Of a stretch of 64,000 nt of DNA, positions 11,513-22,259 are shown piece after piece (the stretch's first letter is position 1; the number at the start of each line of letters is the position of its first letter). Both the position numbers and the translations under genes were made by a program. The notes below the pieces were generated by a model. That model did no database searches. It saw only the letters and a list, made by a program, of their open reading frames with translations, and had not been told where the DNA came from. Source of the DNA: Closterium sp. Naga37s-1 (Eukaryota > Streptophyta > Zygnematophyceae > Desmidiales > Closteriaceae). The stretch lies in NCBI GenBank assembly GCA_947471745.1, contig CANJKZ010000724.1:3453501-3517500 (forward strand), read 5' to 3'.

Positions 11513-11524
11513 GCTCTGATACCA
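11513..11524 (-). promoter_or_regulatory. Primer-binding site of element E
   Basis: The sense strand reads TGGTATCAGAGC two bases after the 5' LTR, the standard copia site complementary to the 3' end of initiator-Met tRNA. Confidence 0.9.
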
Positions 11525-11526
11525 CT

Positions 11527-12345
11527 TGTTATAGTCACAATAGGCTTGAATGTGCCTAAAACGAAAGATAGAGAGCACAGACGGATTTCTGCACAGCGGC
11601 TTCAAACGTTGATAGCGTTCTGCTCACAGCTGCAAATGACTTGATTCAAATTGGATATGGAGCGTCTTTCCGTCGTCTACAATTAGCAATTTAGATTGCA
11701 CGATTTGATAAAGAATTGACGACACAGCGTCGGTTTGAACGAACGGTACTATGGCAGCCACTATAGTCTTAGAACACAAGATAGGAAGAGTTACGAGTTG
11801 GGAATGACTCCCAGCTCCTACAAACCCCAAGAGCCGAGGTACAGTGATGTGGAACAGTGCCACACTGTCCCCAACCACGAAGGGTCTCGAAAATACCCTT
11901 CACTAGGGCCTACACCAAGTGAAATGTTACACTACACAAAGTAATGTAACTATCTTCAATATCTTGAGGTGTACCCTTTTGGCAAGCTTCGAAATCACTT
12001 GAGGCTTGACACCAAGGCTCGGGCTCTTCATCACAAACTCATCCTTGAGTTCTTGATGGGTCTGCTGCACACACCTGCGACACGCCGAACGTTCGACACA
12101 GGACAAAATAGAAACCGCGCACGACAAAATAGAAACCGCGCGCGAGACACAAACGACCGCGTAACACGCGTCTAGCGATAACTTGCTATTGACTCGACAC
12201 ACACACTCGACATCATGACTCAACATTCACACACAATTATAAGCATGAAATATATATTATCCCATGCCCTCATACCATTCCATACACACACACATTCACG
12301 CACACGGACAACAAGCCGAGTGCAAACCGTAGGGTTGCACCAACA
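11527..12345 (-). repeat. Element E 5' LTR
   Basis: 819 bp, partner of 5869-6687, with about ten substitutions and no indels seen. Four of the substitutions cluster within about 15 bp near 11660-11675. Transcription of the element is expected to start in this LTR and run leftward. Confidence 0.93.
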
Positions 12346-13246
12346 TTGGGAGCATCTGCGCAATTCATATATGGCAACAGATCCAGTTGCCATGAGTCGC
12401 CTACTTAGTCAACTGACGGCAGTCAAAAAGCAACAAGGGGAGAAGGCGGGGCCTTATATCAATCGGTGTCGCAATCTGCGCGACCACATCAAGAAGTGCG
12501 GCGGAACCGTTCCGGACGACATGATCATCTCGATTGTTCTTTCCGGACTAGGACCCAATTCGCGTCAATGCCAGTCGTTACTCCGCGCTCAAGTAACCAT
12601 TTCCGAGTCTGCTCTCTGCGCCAGACTTCTCTCCGAGCAAAAGAAGATTGATCTGTACAATGAGAAGAACAAAAAGAGGGAAAAGTTAGTGTTCTTCGCT
12701 GGAGCAACTGAAGGGGAGCGACACGAAAAGAAAGGGACCTTCTGCAAATATTGCAAGAAACTGGGTCACACTATAGACCGGTGCTACAAGCGACAGGTTG
12801 CTGACGAGAGGCGCAATAACTCATCTGGACAACAATTTTCGGCACCCACTACCACTCCAGCTACGACAGCGACAATGTCACCACCCTCCGTCGCCAGAAC
12901 CACGCAAGCTCCTGCACGAATTTCATCCAAGGACAAGGGAAAGGGGTCAATCTTAAACTACATGGTGCGTCGCAGAGGCTTTCGTTACTACAACGTCGTT
13001 CATTTCCCACCAGATACGCCAATTGATCCAATCGCGCCAAGACCAGACAACGACCCCACACTCTGTCCCTGGATCGACAGACCAACCAACATTCCACCTG
13101 ACTTCGAACTTTCTCCAAGCACACCGGAGTCTCCTTCCAGTTTTCCCACAAGAAGCTATGAAGACCTCATGCCGTACTACGTCGATCTTGACCGCATCAT
13201 GCGACAGAGCCGCGAAAACTATAACACCTGGTATCTTGACAGGTGA
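12346..13246 (+). pseudogene. Element F Gag and start of protease
   Basis: Open from the LTR junction to TGA at 13244. It shows a copia Gag helix region (WEHLRNSYMATD, AGPYINRCRNLRDHI) and a CCHC zinc knuckle, CKYCKKLGHTIDRC, near 12753. A Ser/Thr/Pro-rich spacer follows, then NTWYLDR directly before the TGA, where copia proteases have the WxLDSGA active site. The active-site Ser-Gly is therefore lost. The true start is missing; the first codons of this open frame belong to the E LTR. Confidence 0.85.
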
Positions 13247-14159
13247 TGCGGGCAACACATGGTGGAATCACCAACTTTCATCAGCAAATCAAAACGCATG
13301 CGACGACTGTGCGAAATCACTGTCGCTAACAACGGTCGACTCAAGGCATACGACATCGGAGAAATTTACCTTGAAGCTGTGGACACCTGCTTCACCATTC
13401 ACATCGGAGACGTCTTGGTCGTCCTCGATCTTCAATTCAATTTAGTCTCTGCAGCGCAACTTATGAAGTGTGGGGTCGACATCCGAAGCAACTGTGAAGA
13501 CAAAAGCTTCGAAATCTTTTACACAAAAACTTTACATCGGAAAGGTGGTCGACGATGACGGAGTCTTCGTACTTAATTTCATGGCACAAGGAACCATTGG
13601 CAACTCTCAGCAAACCCCTCTTCTGAAGACAACGCCCACGGAGACCCCGACCTGGCCGCACCCTACGGAGATGGATCTGAAGCGCCCCGCCTCAGACGGA
13701 CTCCTTCGCCTACGCGCTGTTCCAACTGCTTCGACCTCAACCCCCGGAGATACCAGACCTGCAACAATGGAACAGGAAGAAGAAAGTGGAAAGTCAGCAA
13801 CTGTAGAAGAAGCTGACAAGGGAGAATCGAAAGTAACGGGACCGGTCTCACCCAACTGGGCCAATCCCACTCCTGAGGTTGGCGCTTGGGGAGTGCCACA
13901 ACCACCATCAACAGAAGCTTCTCATGAAGAGGGATGGGGATCACCTTCACCACCAACGGGCGTTCCAGCTGAAGGGGGCTGGGGAACTTCCACCTCCCAC
14001 GATGAATGGGGATAACTAGAAGCTCCGGGTCTCCCCCCGGAACCTGTCGCCGAAATGGACCCGTATTAGGCAATGCCCGGCACAAGCTGGGGCGCACCTC
14101 CTCTTCCTGACCAGTACGCTCCTAACACACCAGAAGAAACACAAGAAGAGTAAGAGGAG
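13247..14159 (+). pseudogene. Element F protease tail and Trp-Gly-rich spacer
   Basis: After the TGA the same frame continues with CGQHM, FNLVSAAQLMKCGVDI and other protease-tail features. A frameshift near 13530 leads to YIGKVVDDDGVFVLNF. Between 13850 and 14100 the frame encodes a Pro/Glu-rich segment with tryptophans next to glycine (NWANP, AWG, GWG, GWG, EWG, SWG). In-frame stops lie at 14013 (TAA), 14068 (TAG) and about 14150 (TAA). Copia elements have no catalytic domain at this place. Confidence 0.7.
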
Positions 14160-15640
14160 ATGACTTACGAGTTCGGAGGAGTAGCGGAATTACCTGAACC
14201 TACCGAGGAAGCACCACCGCTGGAACAAGGACCCCGACTGATCCCAGTTGCCGGCGATGAATATCTCTATCATCGGTCCCGATGCAGGGACTTCCAGCTT
14301 CCAAGTGGCCTGAGGCGGCACGATTCCCGCAACCACCCGTCACTGGCGATCCGATTGATACCGCTGACACGGATGACATCGTTGGAATTCCCAACGCCGT
14401 CTTGGAGCGAGTCTCTGCTCGAGCCTTCGCAAAAGATGTGAGCACCGCCACCGACAAAGGACCTGACACAGAGCAGGGAGACGAAGCAGAGAGAAACAAA
14501 TATTATCAGAAGACAGTCGGTTACCACGCAGAACCAGAAATCTGGCATCAACGTTTGGGACACCCCTCACACGCCACACTCAAAATCTCCAACAAGGCCA
14601 AAGTCTTCGACTCGGAAGCACTGCTACTTCCTAGAGATGGCACTCTCACAACAACGTCAGACGACCCGCCATGCCTTGTTTGCCCCATCATGTCACTCAC
14701 CCACACGCCCTTCCCCAACTTAGCTCTTGGCTATAAGCGCTACAAACCGCTTAAGAAAGTCTACAGCGACTTCATGATACTTAGCTAGGAAGGGCTTGAT
14801 GGCGAACAAAACATGATAACCTTCATCGACGCGTGCACATGCTACGTCTGGGCGATCAACATTAACTACCGCTCACGAGCCTTTGACTGCTTCATAACTT
14901 GGATGAAATGAGAACGGCAGTCAAGGCTGCAGCTGAAAAGCTTTCAGATGGATGGTGGTGCAGAGTTCTTCTCAACTGAGTTCAAGGAACTCTTCGCCAA
15001 GAAAGGGATCGTGCTTTTGGTGTCCCTGCCCTACGCTCACCAGCAGCAAGGGGTAGCAGAAGGGACGAACAGAAGCCTTGGCACAATTTTTGAGAGCCCT
15101 AATTAAGCAACCTGCCATCCCAACCAAGTTTTGGCCTTTTGCAATGAATCATGATGTTCGGTTGCACAACCTACTGTCCTCTCGAAGCCTTGAGAACAAC
15201 ACCTCGCCTTACAAAGCTTGGACGGGCAGAAAAGCTGACATGTGCCTACTTCGTGTGTTTGGGTGCATGGTACAGTACAGGCCACACACAGCAAGGACCG
15301 GAAAGTTCGCAGATTGGGCACGCTGGGGCATTCACTACGGGATCGAAGAAGAATACAAGGCGTGGATCATGCTGGACTACGCGGCGCATGAAGTGATGAA
15401 ATCAGGCGACTGCATCTTCTACGAGAAGCTGACTCTGCCACTGTTCAAAGAATACCGCGAAGCTGACAAGGCACCGGAGAGGGTTTCCGAGGGGCACCGC
15501 AGCTTCGCCACGTCACAGGATGAGGCTGACCTGGCAGAGGATGCAGATGCAATGGACAATACACCATTCGACTCTTTTCCCAACATCCTCCTTACAAGCC
15601 CATTCCAAACTCCATACCTGTTCACCAATTCGATCCCGAT
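14160..15640 (+). pseudogene. Element F integrase
   Basis: Several frames. The HHCC domain is seen in IWHQRLGHPSHATLK (near 14540) and CLVCPIM (near 14675). Core residues are in TFIDACTCYVW, QMDGGAEFFS and GVAEGTNRS (14820-15075). The C-terminal part starts near 15078 with KFWPFAMNHDVRLHN and LLRVFGCMV. Stops include TAG at about 14786 and TGA at about 14908, plus frame changes near 14282 and 15070. The D, D and E positions can still be recognised, but no continuous product is possible. Confidence 0.82.
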
Positions 15641-16933
15641 GATACAACTCACGAAGCCTACGATTACAACAGCACAGCGCGCCGATCTTCGGATGCCGAG
15701 TTACCACCGGGAAATTCTTCGCAAGACAACCATCCGCCTTGGTCGCAACAGCGACGACGACGTCGTCAAGGCTACCAGCTTCCACAACTACGATCGCCTC
15801 GTCTACGAGAAGACCAACGAAACTGGACTCTGCATCCTCGGGCTTGCGGTCGCAGTTCACCACGCCTCCCCCAAGGAACCCACCACCGTGCGACAAGCTC
15901 TGTCTGGATCCAATGAGAAGTGGAAGGCAGTCATGGCAGCAAAAGTAGCAGCACTGAAGCGCCGTGGGACGTGGAAGCTCGTTCCCCGATCATTTGCAAA
16001 GGGGAGAAAAAATCTCAGCAGCAAATAGGTCTTGTGAATTAAAACACTCGCGGATGGCTCCATTGACAAATACAAAGCGAGATGGATGGTGCGCGGCTTC
16101 GAACAAACTCACATGGTGGACTACGACCAAACCTTTGCGCCGGTCAAACAACACACCTTGGTCCGCATCCTAATCTGCATCGCAGCTGTCAAGCAACGCC
16201 CGCTCCGGCAGATCGACGTTGGAAGTGCATTCCTATACGCACTCGTCGACGCCATCATCTTCGTTTGACAACCTCACGCCCTTCGAAGAAAGCGACGGTC
16301 CAAAAATCCCTCTACGGCATAAAGCAAGCCCCTCGTCTCTAGCAGCAGTACCTATACACCATCCTCACAGAACTCGGTTTCGTTCAGCTGCCACACGACC
16401 AAGGCATGTGCCAGAAGGAATCACGCGGCAAATTCATCCTTCTCATCGCCTACGTCGATGATCTACTCTACAACGGGGGCGACACGGAGCTACTTGACCG
16501 GTTCGAGGAGGAAATAGGGGAGAATCCCGAGGTGACGATTAACCACGATGTCACAAAGTTTCTGGGTCTCAACATCACCCAGTCCGCCACCTCTATCAAC
16601 CTCGCCGCCATTGCCCCGATCAATCTCACCACCCCCTTTCGCACTCCTCCTAATCACGAACCCGACACCACACCACTCTCCATCAAAGATCATCGGCTCT
16701 ATCAGCAGCAGTTAGGGTGCCTCCTGTTCGCTGCCGTCACGTGCCAGCCGGATCTCTCCTACGTCGCAAGCCAGCTCGTGCAGTACTTGCGTCGACCTGA
16801 AGGGGAGAATATGCTAGACCTACGCCAAGCACTCCAGTACTTCATTTCTACTCCCGACGTCGGACTCACCTACGAAGCTAATCTAACGGATTCCCTACAG
16901 CTCCCTAGATGCAGACCATGCGGGAGACGCTAA
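15641..16933 (+). pseudogene. Element F reverse transcriptase
   Basis: RT begins around KWKAVMAAKVAALKRRGTWK (near 15918). It continues in other frames through MVRGFEQTHMVDYDQTFAPV (16086), QIDVGSAFLY, KSLYGIKQAP, and the catalytic YVDDLL at 16451-16468. LGCLLFAAVTCQPDLSYVAS follows near 16700. At least three frame changes and several stops are present. Confidence 0.85.
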
Positions 16934-17275
16934 CAATAGACGCTCCCGCACAGGCTTTTCAACTCCAACCTGCTAGTCTCATCTCGTGGAACTCCTAGAA
17001 GCAGGAGCTCATTGCTCTTTCGTCAGCCGAAGCTGAATTCATCACTGCCAGCGCAGCTGTTCGTGAAGGACTGTACCTGATGGAGCTCCTGCAAGAAGCA
17101 GAAGTAACGATGAACGGGCACTTCACGTTACTCTGTGACAACCAAAGTGCGATCAAAATCGCAAACAAGCCTGGGTTCATGAATCGCACGAAACACATCG
17201 CATTCCGTTACTTCTTTGTCAAGGACGAAATCGACAAAGACCAAGGTCGAAATCACTTACTGCCCAACTGGTGAC
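16934..17275 (+). pseudogene. Element F RNase H, first part
   Basis: ALSSAEAEFITASAAVREG (near 17010) and LLCDNQSAIKIANKPGF (near 17130) are copia RNase H motifs, followed by RTKHIAFRYFFV. The frame then shifts into VEITYCPT, where an insertion interrupts it; the missing tail resumes at 18285. Confidence 0.85.
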
Positions 17276-18284
17276 ATTGTTGTGCCAACACATTACAGTG
17301 GCACGGTCATCGCACTCCCATTCGACCTACAAGCCTGCTCAGCTTCTGGAATTTTGTGGGGGGATTCTTCAATATTTTTTCTTCATACCTTCAAAGTTTC
17401 AGAATTTTTGAAGCAGTTACCAAGGCATGACAACATTTAAAGTTTCAAGACATATGGCATCCCGGAAGTGTGTGTTACTCTTTTTTTTGTAACACCCGAG
17501 TTCACCATTTCGGCTGCTGACTCGTCTACGGAGCTCTGATTGGTCTGAAATTCGGTCTTGCAGTCCTTTGCCCCGTTTTGCAGGTGGTCACCAAGTTTCA
17601 GAACGATCCAACATCGGAGCATTGCGTGACAGATGTCGAAAGTCACTGTTCCGTAGTCATGGTACACTGTTGGCAGCATTTCCCTTGCCACCCTTTCATT
17701 GTTGTCATGCAAATGGTGCAGGGACAGAGAATGAGACAAGAAGTACAGGTGGTCAAGTGGGACTCTACCACCCTCCTTTTGAGAAGTGTGGTCTTCCTGG
17801 AAGCAGCTTGCAAGAGGGTGCAAGTGGGAAGACAAGCTGACTCATGTTGGCTTGACTCACTATTGGTAGCCTTGAGTACAGCTCTGAACATCCAAGTGTG
17901 GTTGGCTTTGCTGACCTAGCTAGGACGTTTCCCATCCTTCTCTAGCCTTTCTCCCCTAGGACTCAACCTTCTCTGAGTTCCCAGGATGACCCAACCCCTT
18001 ATGAGTCCCCTAGGCAATGTTGTACTCACCTCTTCCTTGCATCAATGAAACTACACGTTTTTTCAGCCGAGCTTACGTTTTTGTTCACTGCGTAGTGCAC
18101 ACACCTCTGATAATAGCAAGTAATATACCGTTGGAAAGCAGACACCTAAGGCTAACCGCTGTCCAAGTTTCAGCCTCGTATGTTGTCGGAGCTGACCGTG
18201 ACGGCGTTTTGAACAGAGGCGGTTTGAAGACGTCAGATTCTGCTTAGGCGGTTTCATGGGCATCCGCGACCTCTAAGTGGACTC
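17276..18284. mobile_element. ~1-kb insertion of unknown type inside element F RNase H
   Basis: It separates YCPT (17260) from TDMAADFLTKK (18290), which are normally adjacent in copia RNase H. No recognisable protein is encoded. A TGTAACACCCGAG stretch at 17488 resembles the start of some plant LTRs after a T8 run, so part of the insert may be a solo LTR, but I cannot fix an end or a target duplication. AAC flanks both apparent edges, which could be a 3-bp duplication or chance. Confidence 0.55.
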
Positions 18285-18408
18285 TTGTCTACAACAGACA
18301 TGGCAGCAGATTTCCTAACTAAGAAACGGCCACGTCAGAAGTTTCAGCACGGCGCTGACTTTTGCAGGATCTCGAACAAAAATCCCATGTTGCTGACATT
18401 TAGGAATG
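18285..18408 (+). pseudogene. Element F RNase H C-terminal tail
   Basis: STTDMAADFLTKK followed by a short basic/aromatic tail matches the conserved copia C-terminus (A-D-F/I-x-T-K). It continues the RNase H interrupted at 17275 and sits just upstream of the polypurine tract. Confidence 0.8.
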
Positions 18409-18416
18409 AAGGGGAG
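18409..18416 (+). promoter_or_regulatory. Polypurine tract of element F
   Basis: AAGGGGAG immediately before the TGTTGGAATAACC start of the 3' LTR. Confidence 0.75.
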
Positions 18417-18870
18417 TGTTGGAATAACCGAAAAGTTACTTCAACATTCCCGAATGTTCTCTCCTAGCGCATCTCTCCGTAGCAAAGCTGCGCTACTATA
18501 TCAGTACCGCAATAGCTCATATAAAGCACGCGGAAGGCAGAGATTTACCCGAAGGTCAACAGTCACTTGAAGTCAATGGTCATAACTGTTGACCAACCTA
18601 CAACCGCATCAGAAGTTACGCGATGCAACCTGGTAACTGTCGAGAATGGCAATAGTCGCAGTTACTGTAGCTATGCAATTCAGATAACAAGGGAATGTCC
18701 CTTTCAAAGTACATGCCTAGCTAGTTTGCTATTTATACCCTTGTACTCCTATGTTATAATCATCTTGTTCTTTCTCAATTTATTAACAAGGTCACTACAG
18801 AGACTCCATTGTCTTCTCTCAAACTCAGTAGGCTTATCCTATCCACTACGATCCCCAGTTTATATCAACA
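18417..18870 (+). repeat. Element F 3' LTR
   Basis: 454 bp, TGTTGGAATAACC to TATATCAACA. The inner TGTTGG/CCAACA-like ends match copia convention. There is no partner LTR in the window, so the right edge rests on the CA end alone. Confidence 0.65.
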
Positions 18871-19388
18871 AACTAGAAAGGGGGGGGGGGGGGGGGGGTC
18901 ACTATTTTAGCTACTGGCTTTAACTTCGGCGGGTGTTATGTTCGGGTGATTACGGTATTTAGTCTTGCTACTTTTCATTGTATGTCATTGAGTATTTCCA
19001 TAGTCTCGTTATTCTTTATTCTGCGCACTTTGAAGGTTCATTATAAGATATATCATGTACAAGAGTATGTCATTAAGTAGTTCCACAGTCTCGTTACTTT
19101 ACCTATTTGGGGTTTGTTCTCCTTGTTTTTTTGGGTAGCGAAGCCACCTATTACAATTGATTTGAACCGTTTTTTTTTTTCAGCATCTAAAGAAATAAAA
19201 GATGGAAACAAAAACAAGAGTTCTCGAAATGCTTCTATTGTATGTAATGAGTTTGTATTGAATTTTTGAATGTCCGCTGTGGTGGTGAATGAAGGATATG
19301 CATATGCACTCGTATATATGTATGTAATTACCATAAATGATATGTAAATGATAATGTAGTAAAGTATGCATGTCTATATGGTAATAAT
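18871..19388. other. AT-rich non-coding stretch with a G19 run
   Basis: It begins with a run of 19 G at 18880-18898, just after the F LTR. A ~37-bp imperfect direct repeat (GTATGTCATT...TCTCGTTA) starts at 18980 and again at 19065. No coding potential or RNA gene recognised. Confidence 0.6.
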
Positions 19389-20481
19389 TGTTGGTGTAAG
19401 GGCCTAATAAACTCAAGCTATTAAGACTTTATCAAACTTAAAACCTCTCCTCGGGGTCACCTCCAAGGGTCCTTGGGTGCCTGGTACAAGACCAGCCCCT
19501 ATCCTCGGGTCCGAGTTTGTAGAGAGAGGGATCAAGAGGGACTTAGTCAAAACAGCAAGAGTACCTTGAACGTCGCGCAGCGTATCGTGCAGACCGTCGA
19601 TCGGATTAAGCTGAGAATTTCCTATATCGAAGCTCGCTCCAAGAGCTTTAAAATGAACCAAGTTGCCTCGCGAAAAGTTCTGCCATTACGAAGTTATGGC
19701 TCGGACAGCGTTTGCCTAGCGTTGGAGTGCTAGCGTACTAGCGTTGACTCGGGTAGCATTCCGCCGTCGCACCGCGTAGAAACGAAATTCCAGCAAGGAA
19801 GGAATTCGCTTGAATCAATTTCACTATGTTCAGGTACAAACAGAGAAGAAATAAATAGCTCTAGCTAGCAAGGACCTTGGGAATCAACCTGGGAACAACC
19901 AGGGATGATCCCAAATAATTCCAAGCAACAGAACCAACCTGGCTGGACAAAACAGCAGGTGGTAGGTTGGTAAACAACCTCTGGTTCTGTTTTTCCAACC
20001 TGGGAAAACAACAACCAGGTTCAGGTCCTAAAAACAGAACCTGTTTTGTCTTTGCCCAACCAGCCAAATGCTGGTTCCACTGGTTTCCCCTGGCCCTGTA
20101 GCATGCAGATACAGACAAACAACATCCAACCTTCACCTAAATTGTACCTCTATAGTGCCTGCCCTGCTACACTATAGTCAACCAAACAAAACAGTACAAT
20201 TTCGAGTTGGATAGAACTGAATCTGCGCAATCAAGTAAGTTGAACCGCAAAGCTTCCATCTTGGGTTCCTTTGCAAGCTCGTCCTTTCTGCTTGTACTGT
20301 TCATAGCGCGTACAATGTTGTGCCAAAGCGCACGTTGCGCGAGTACCTGCAAATGCATCAAGCGAAAATAGCGAAAGCAAACAAACACACGAACATTCCA
20401 TTCACACCCAAATGCATTCGCACACGCATACTCATACAAACAGACGGCAAGATGTCGTGCAATGTGAATTTGCACCCAACA
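19389..20481 (-). repeat. Solo LTR of family B with target duplication
   Basis: 1093 bp. On the plus strand it reads TGTTGGTGTAAGGG to GCACCCAACA, so the sense direction is minus. It is flanked on both sides by ATAAT (19384-19388 and 20482-20486), a perfect 5-bp target duplication. It is therefore a true insertion reduced by LTR-LTR recombination. Confidence 0.95.
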
Positions 20482-21768
20482 ATAATGATGTGTAATAGTG
20501 AATGACCAAAGAAACTATGCTATCGCATCCCCTGCCTAGCATGGGGGGGAGGTCAACAGCATAACCTTTGAATCATTACAGCTATCACATGGAACAACAC
20601 AATATGTGAGCCCTAAAAAAAGGATCAACCCTATCAAATCCAGTTCAAGTAAGCGTACCCTTTTGAGTGTACTTAATGAACCTTTGGGAAATGATAGCAT
20701 TGATTCCTATTTTTAAAACCCACAGACATGCATTGTTAATGCATGCATATACAAGCAGATTCATGCACATGCAAATGCACAAACAACAGTGACAAGAAAT
20801 GAGAAAAGAAGACGTGAAAGAACTATAAAAACATTATCATTATTCCTGCGCATAGCATTAATGAATGTACTTTCCAGAATGGGCTTAACTTCCTGAAGGG
20901 TACGACAAATCATCTGAGGAGAAGCACATAAGATAAGATTGGGGCATATAGGAAAGAAAGAGAATACACACGCTTGCATGAAGTCTGAACGTTATATGTA
21001 CCTCATGCATATTTATGTAATCTTAACGTCGTGCAAGTATTCTCTTAATACTCTCGGCAACAACAAACGAAGGTAAACAACAAAGAAAGTCCAGAGAAGG
21101 AGAGAAGATAAAGCATGAACAATTATAAGCTAGCAAGAAGAGAAGAAATGACAAAGAAGGCTAGCGCAACAAGAAAGACATGAAAGGCAAGAGCAATGTC
21201 ACTAAATAAGAAATTGATTGAATGGAAGCAAGAAAAAGAGAAATTACCGAACAAGAGATAAGAAACGAATATGGGATGGGAAGGAATTAGAAGGGAAAAA
21301 AACAACCAGAGAGCCTACAGATAACGAACGTGATTCATGGTAAGGTACCTAAGAGCGCGAGATAGGGAATGGAAATCTAAGGAAAGGCTATGAACGACCC
21401 AGAGAAAACAAGGACAAGTTGACGTCTTTAAAAAAAGACTAGAACCTAACCTCAAACGGTCTAATAGAAAAGTGAACGAGTAGGATACGACGTTACTAAG
21501 ATCTAAGTCGAGCCTATAATCATCTAACTAGGTCTTCTCACCTTGAGTTAGTAGCTGGAGCGTGAGCAGGGGGCGGATGAAAGATGCTTAACTAGCGAGA
21601 TGAAGGGAGGCAGGGGAAAAAGAGACATTCAAACCCTAACGTACTAGACATTTCGTCGCAATGAAAACAAATAGATATTTTTTCACGCGCTGATTTGACA
21701 GCCAATATAGCTCAGTTGGTAGGCTGCAGGCTAAGCATCCTCCAACAACTCAGCCCATCCCTCCTAGG
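20482..21768. other. AT-rich non-coding stretch
   Basis: Purine-rich, AT-rich sequence with short open frames only and no recognisable protein. At 21702-21745 there is a tRNA-like 5' half (ATAGCTCAGTTGGTAG, an A-box match) without a T-arm; it lies just before the RT relic. Confidence 0.55.
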
Positions 21769-22259
21769 GTGACCTCATTCACCCCAATGGAGTGCCCTCA
21801 GCTGCCTTTACAGACTCTCGAGCAAGCCATCCACACGATGGCCAGAGGGGCAGCTCCTGGTCACTCGGGATGGATGGGGGAGCATCTTCGTGACACATTC
21901 TTAGCACACCTCTCGTACAGAAAGTTCTCAACAACTGGTTGGCTGGACTGTTACCTACACGCATTCGTCCTTATTTCACCGCTTCGACTCTTATCGCTCT
22001 TAGGAAATTGAATGACGACGTCCGTCCGATTGCTATCGGCGAAGTCCTCATACGCCTTCTCTCTCGTTGCATCACGCTCATGTTCAAACCTCAGATGTAG
22101 TCACAGTTTATGCCCGACCTGCAGCTAGGAGTGGGAACACCGGCTTGTATCAACGCGCTTATCTTTGGCATCCGTTCCGCGTTAAAACTCCACCCGGATT
22201 GGGCAATCCTTAACATCGACGTAGCCAATACATTCAACTCTTTCCACCGCTCCGCCATT
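21769..22259 (+). pseudogene. Non-LTR reverse transcriptase relic
   Basis: Two frames together read as a non-LTR (LINE-like) RT fragment. ARGAAPGHSGWMGEHL (21840-21890) comes first. A one-base frameshift near 21910-21920 follows, then VLNNWLAGLLP, NDDVRPIAIGEVLIRLLSR (near 22013), GVGTPACINALIFGIRSALK and ILNIDVANTFNS (near 22210), which covers the first catalytic Asp region. A TAG at about 22097 interrupts it. The FADD box and everything after are missing: the sequence passes directly into satellite DNA at 22260. Confidence 0.75.

Larger units (their letters stand above)
5869..12345 (-). mobile_element. Element E: complete Ty1/copia retrotransposon
   Basis: 6477 bp. Two 819-bp LTRs (TGTTATAG on the plus strand to CCAACA), a primer-binding site next to the right LTR, a polypurine tract next to the left LTR, and one uninterrupted polyprotein in copia order. 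By eye the LTRs differ at about ten positions, so insertion is fairly recent. The flanking pentamers differ (CAGGT left, TTGGG right) and the flanks are two different elements (C and F), so the normal 5-bp target duplication is missing. Confidence 0.95.
12346..18870 (+). mobile_element. Element F: decayed copia retrotransposon, 5' truncated
   Basis: Gag, protease, integrase, RT and RNase H remnants in order, then a polypurine tract and a 454-bp 3' LTR. The 5' LTR and the start of Gag are missing; the left boundary is the 5' LTR of element E. Many stops and frameshifts of all types mark it as an old copy. RNase H is split by a ~1-kb insertion (17276-18284). Confidence 0.88.

Noticed and set aside
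21702..21745. Possible tRNA gene (ATAGCTCAGTTGGTAG)
   Set aside because: Only the D-arm/A-box part is present. There is no T-arm with a B-box and no closing acceptor stem, so it is at most a tRNA-derived relic.
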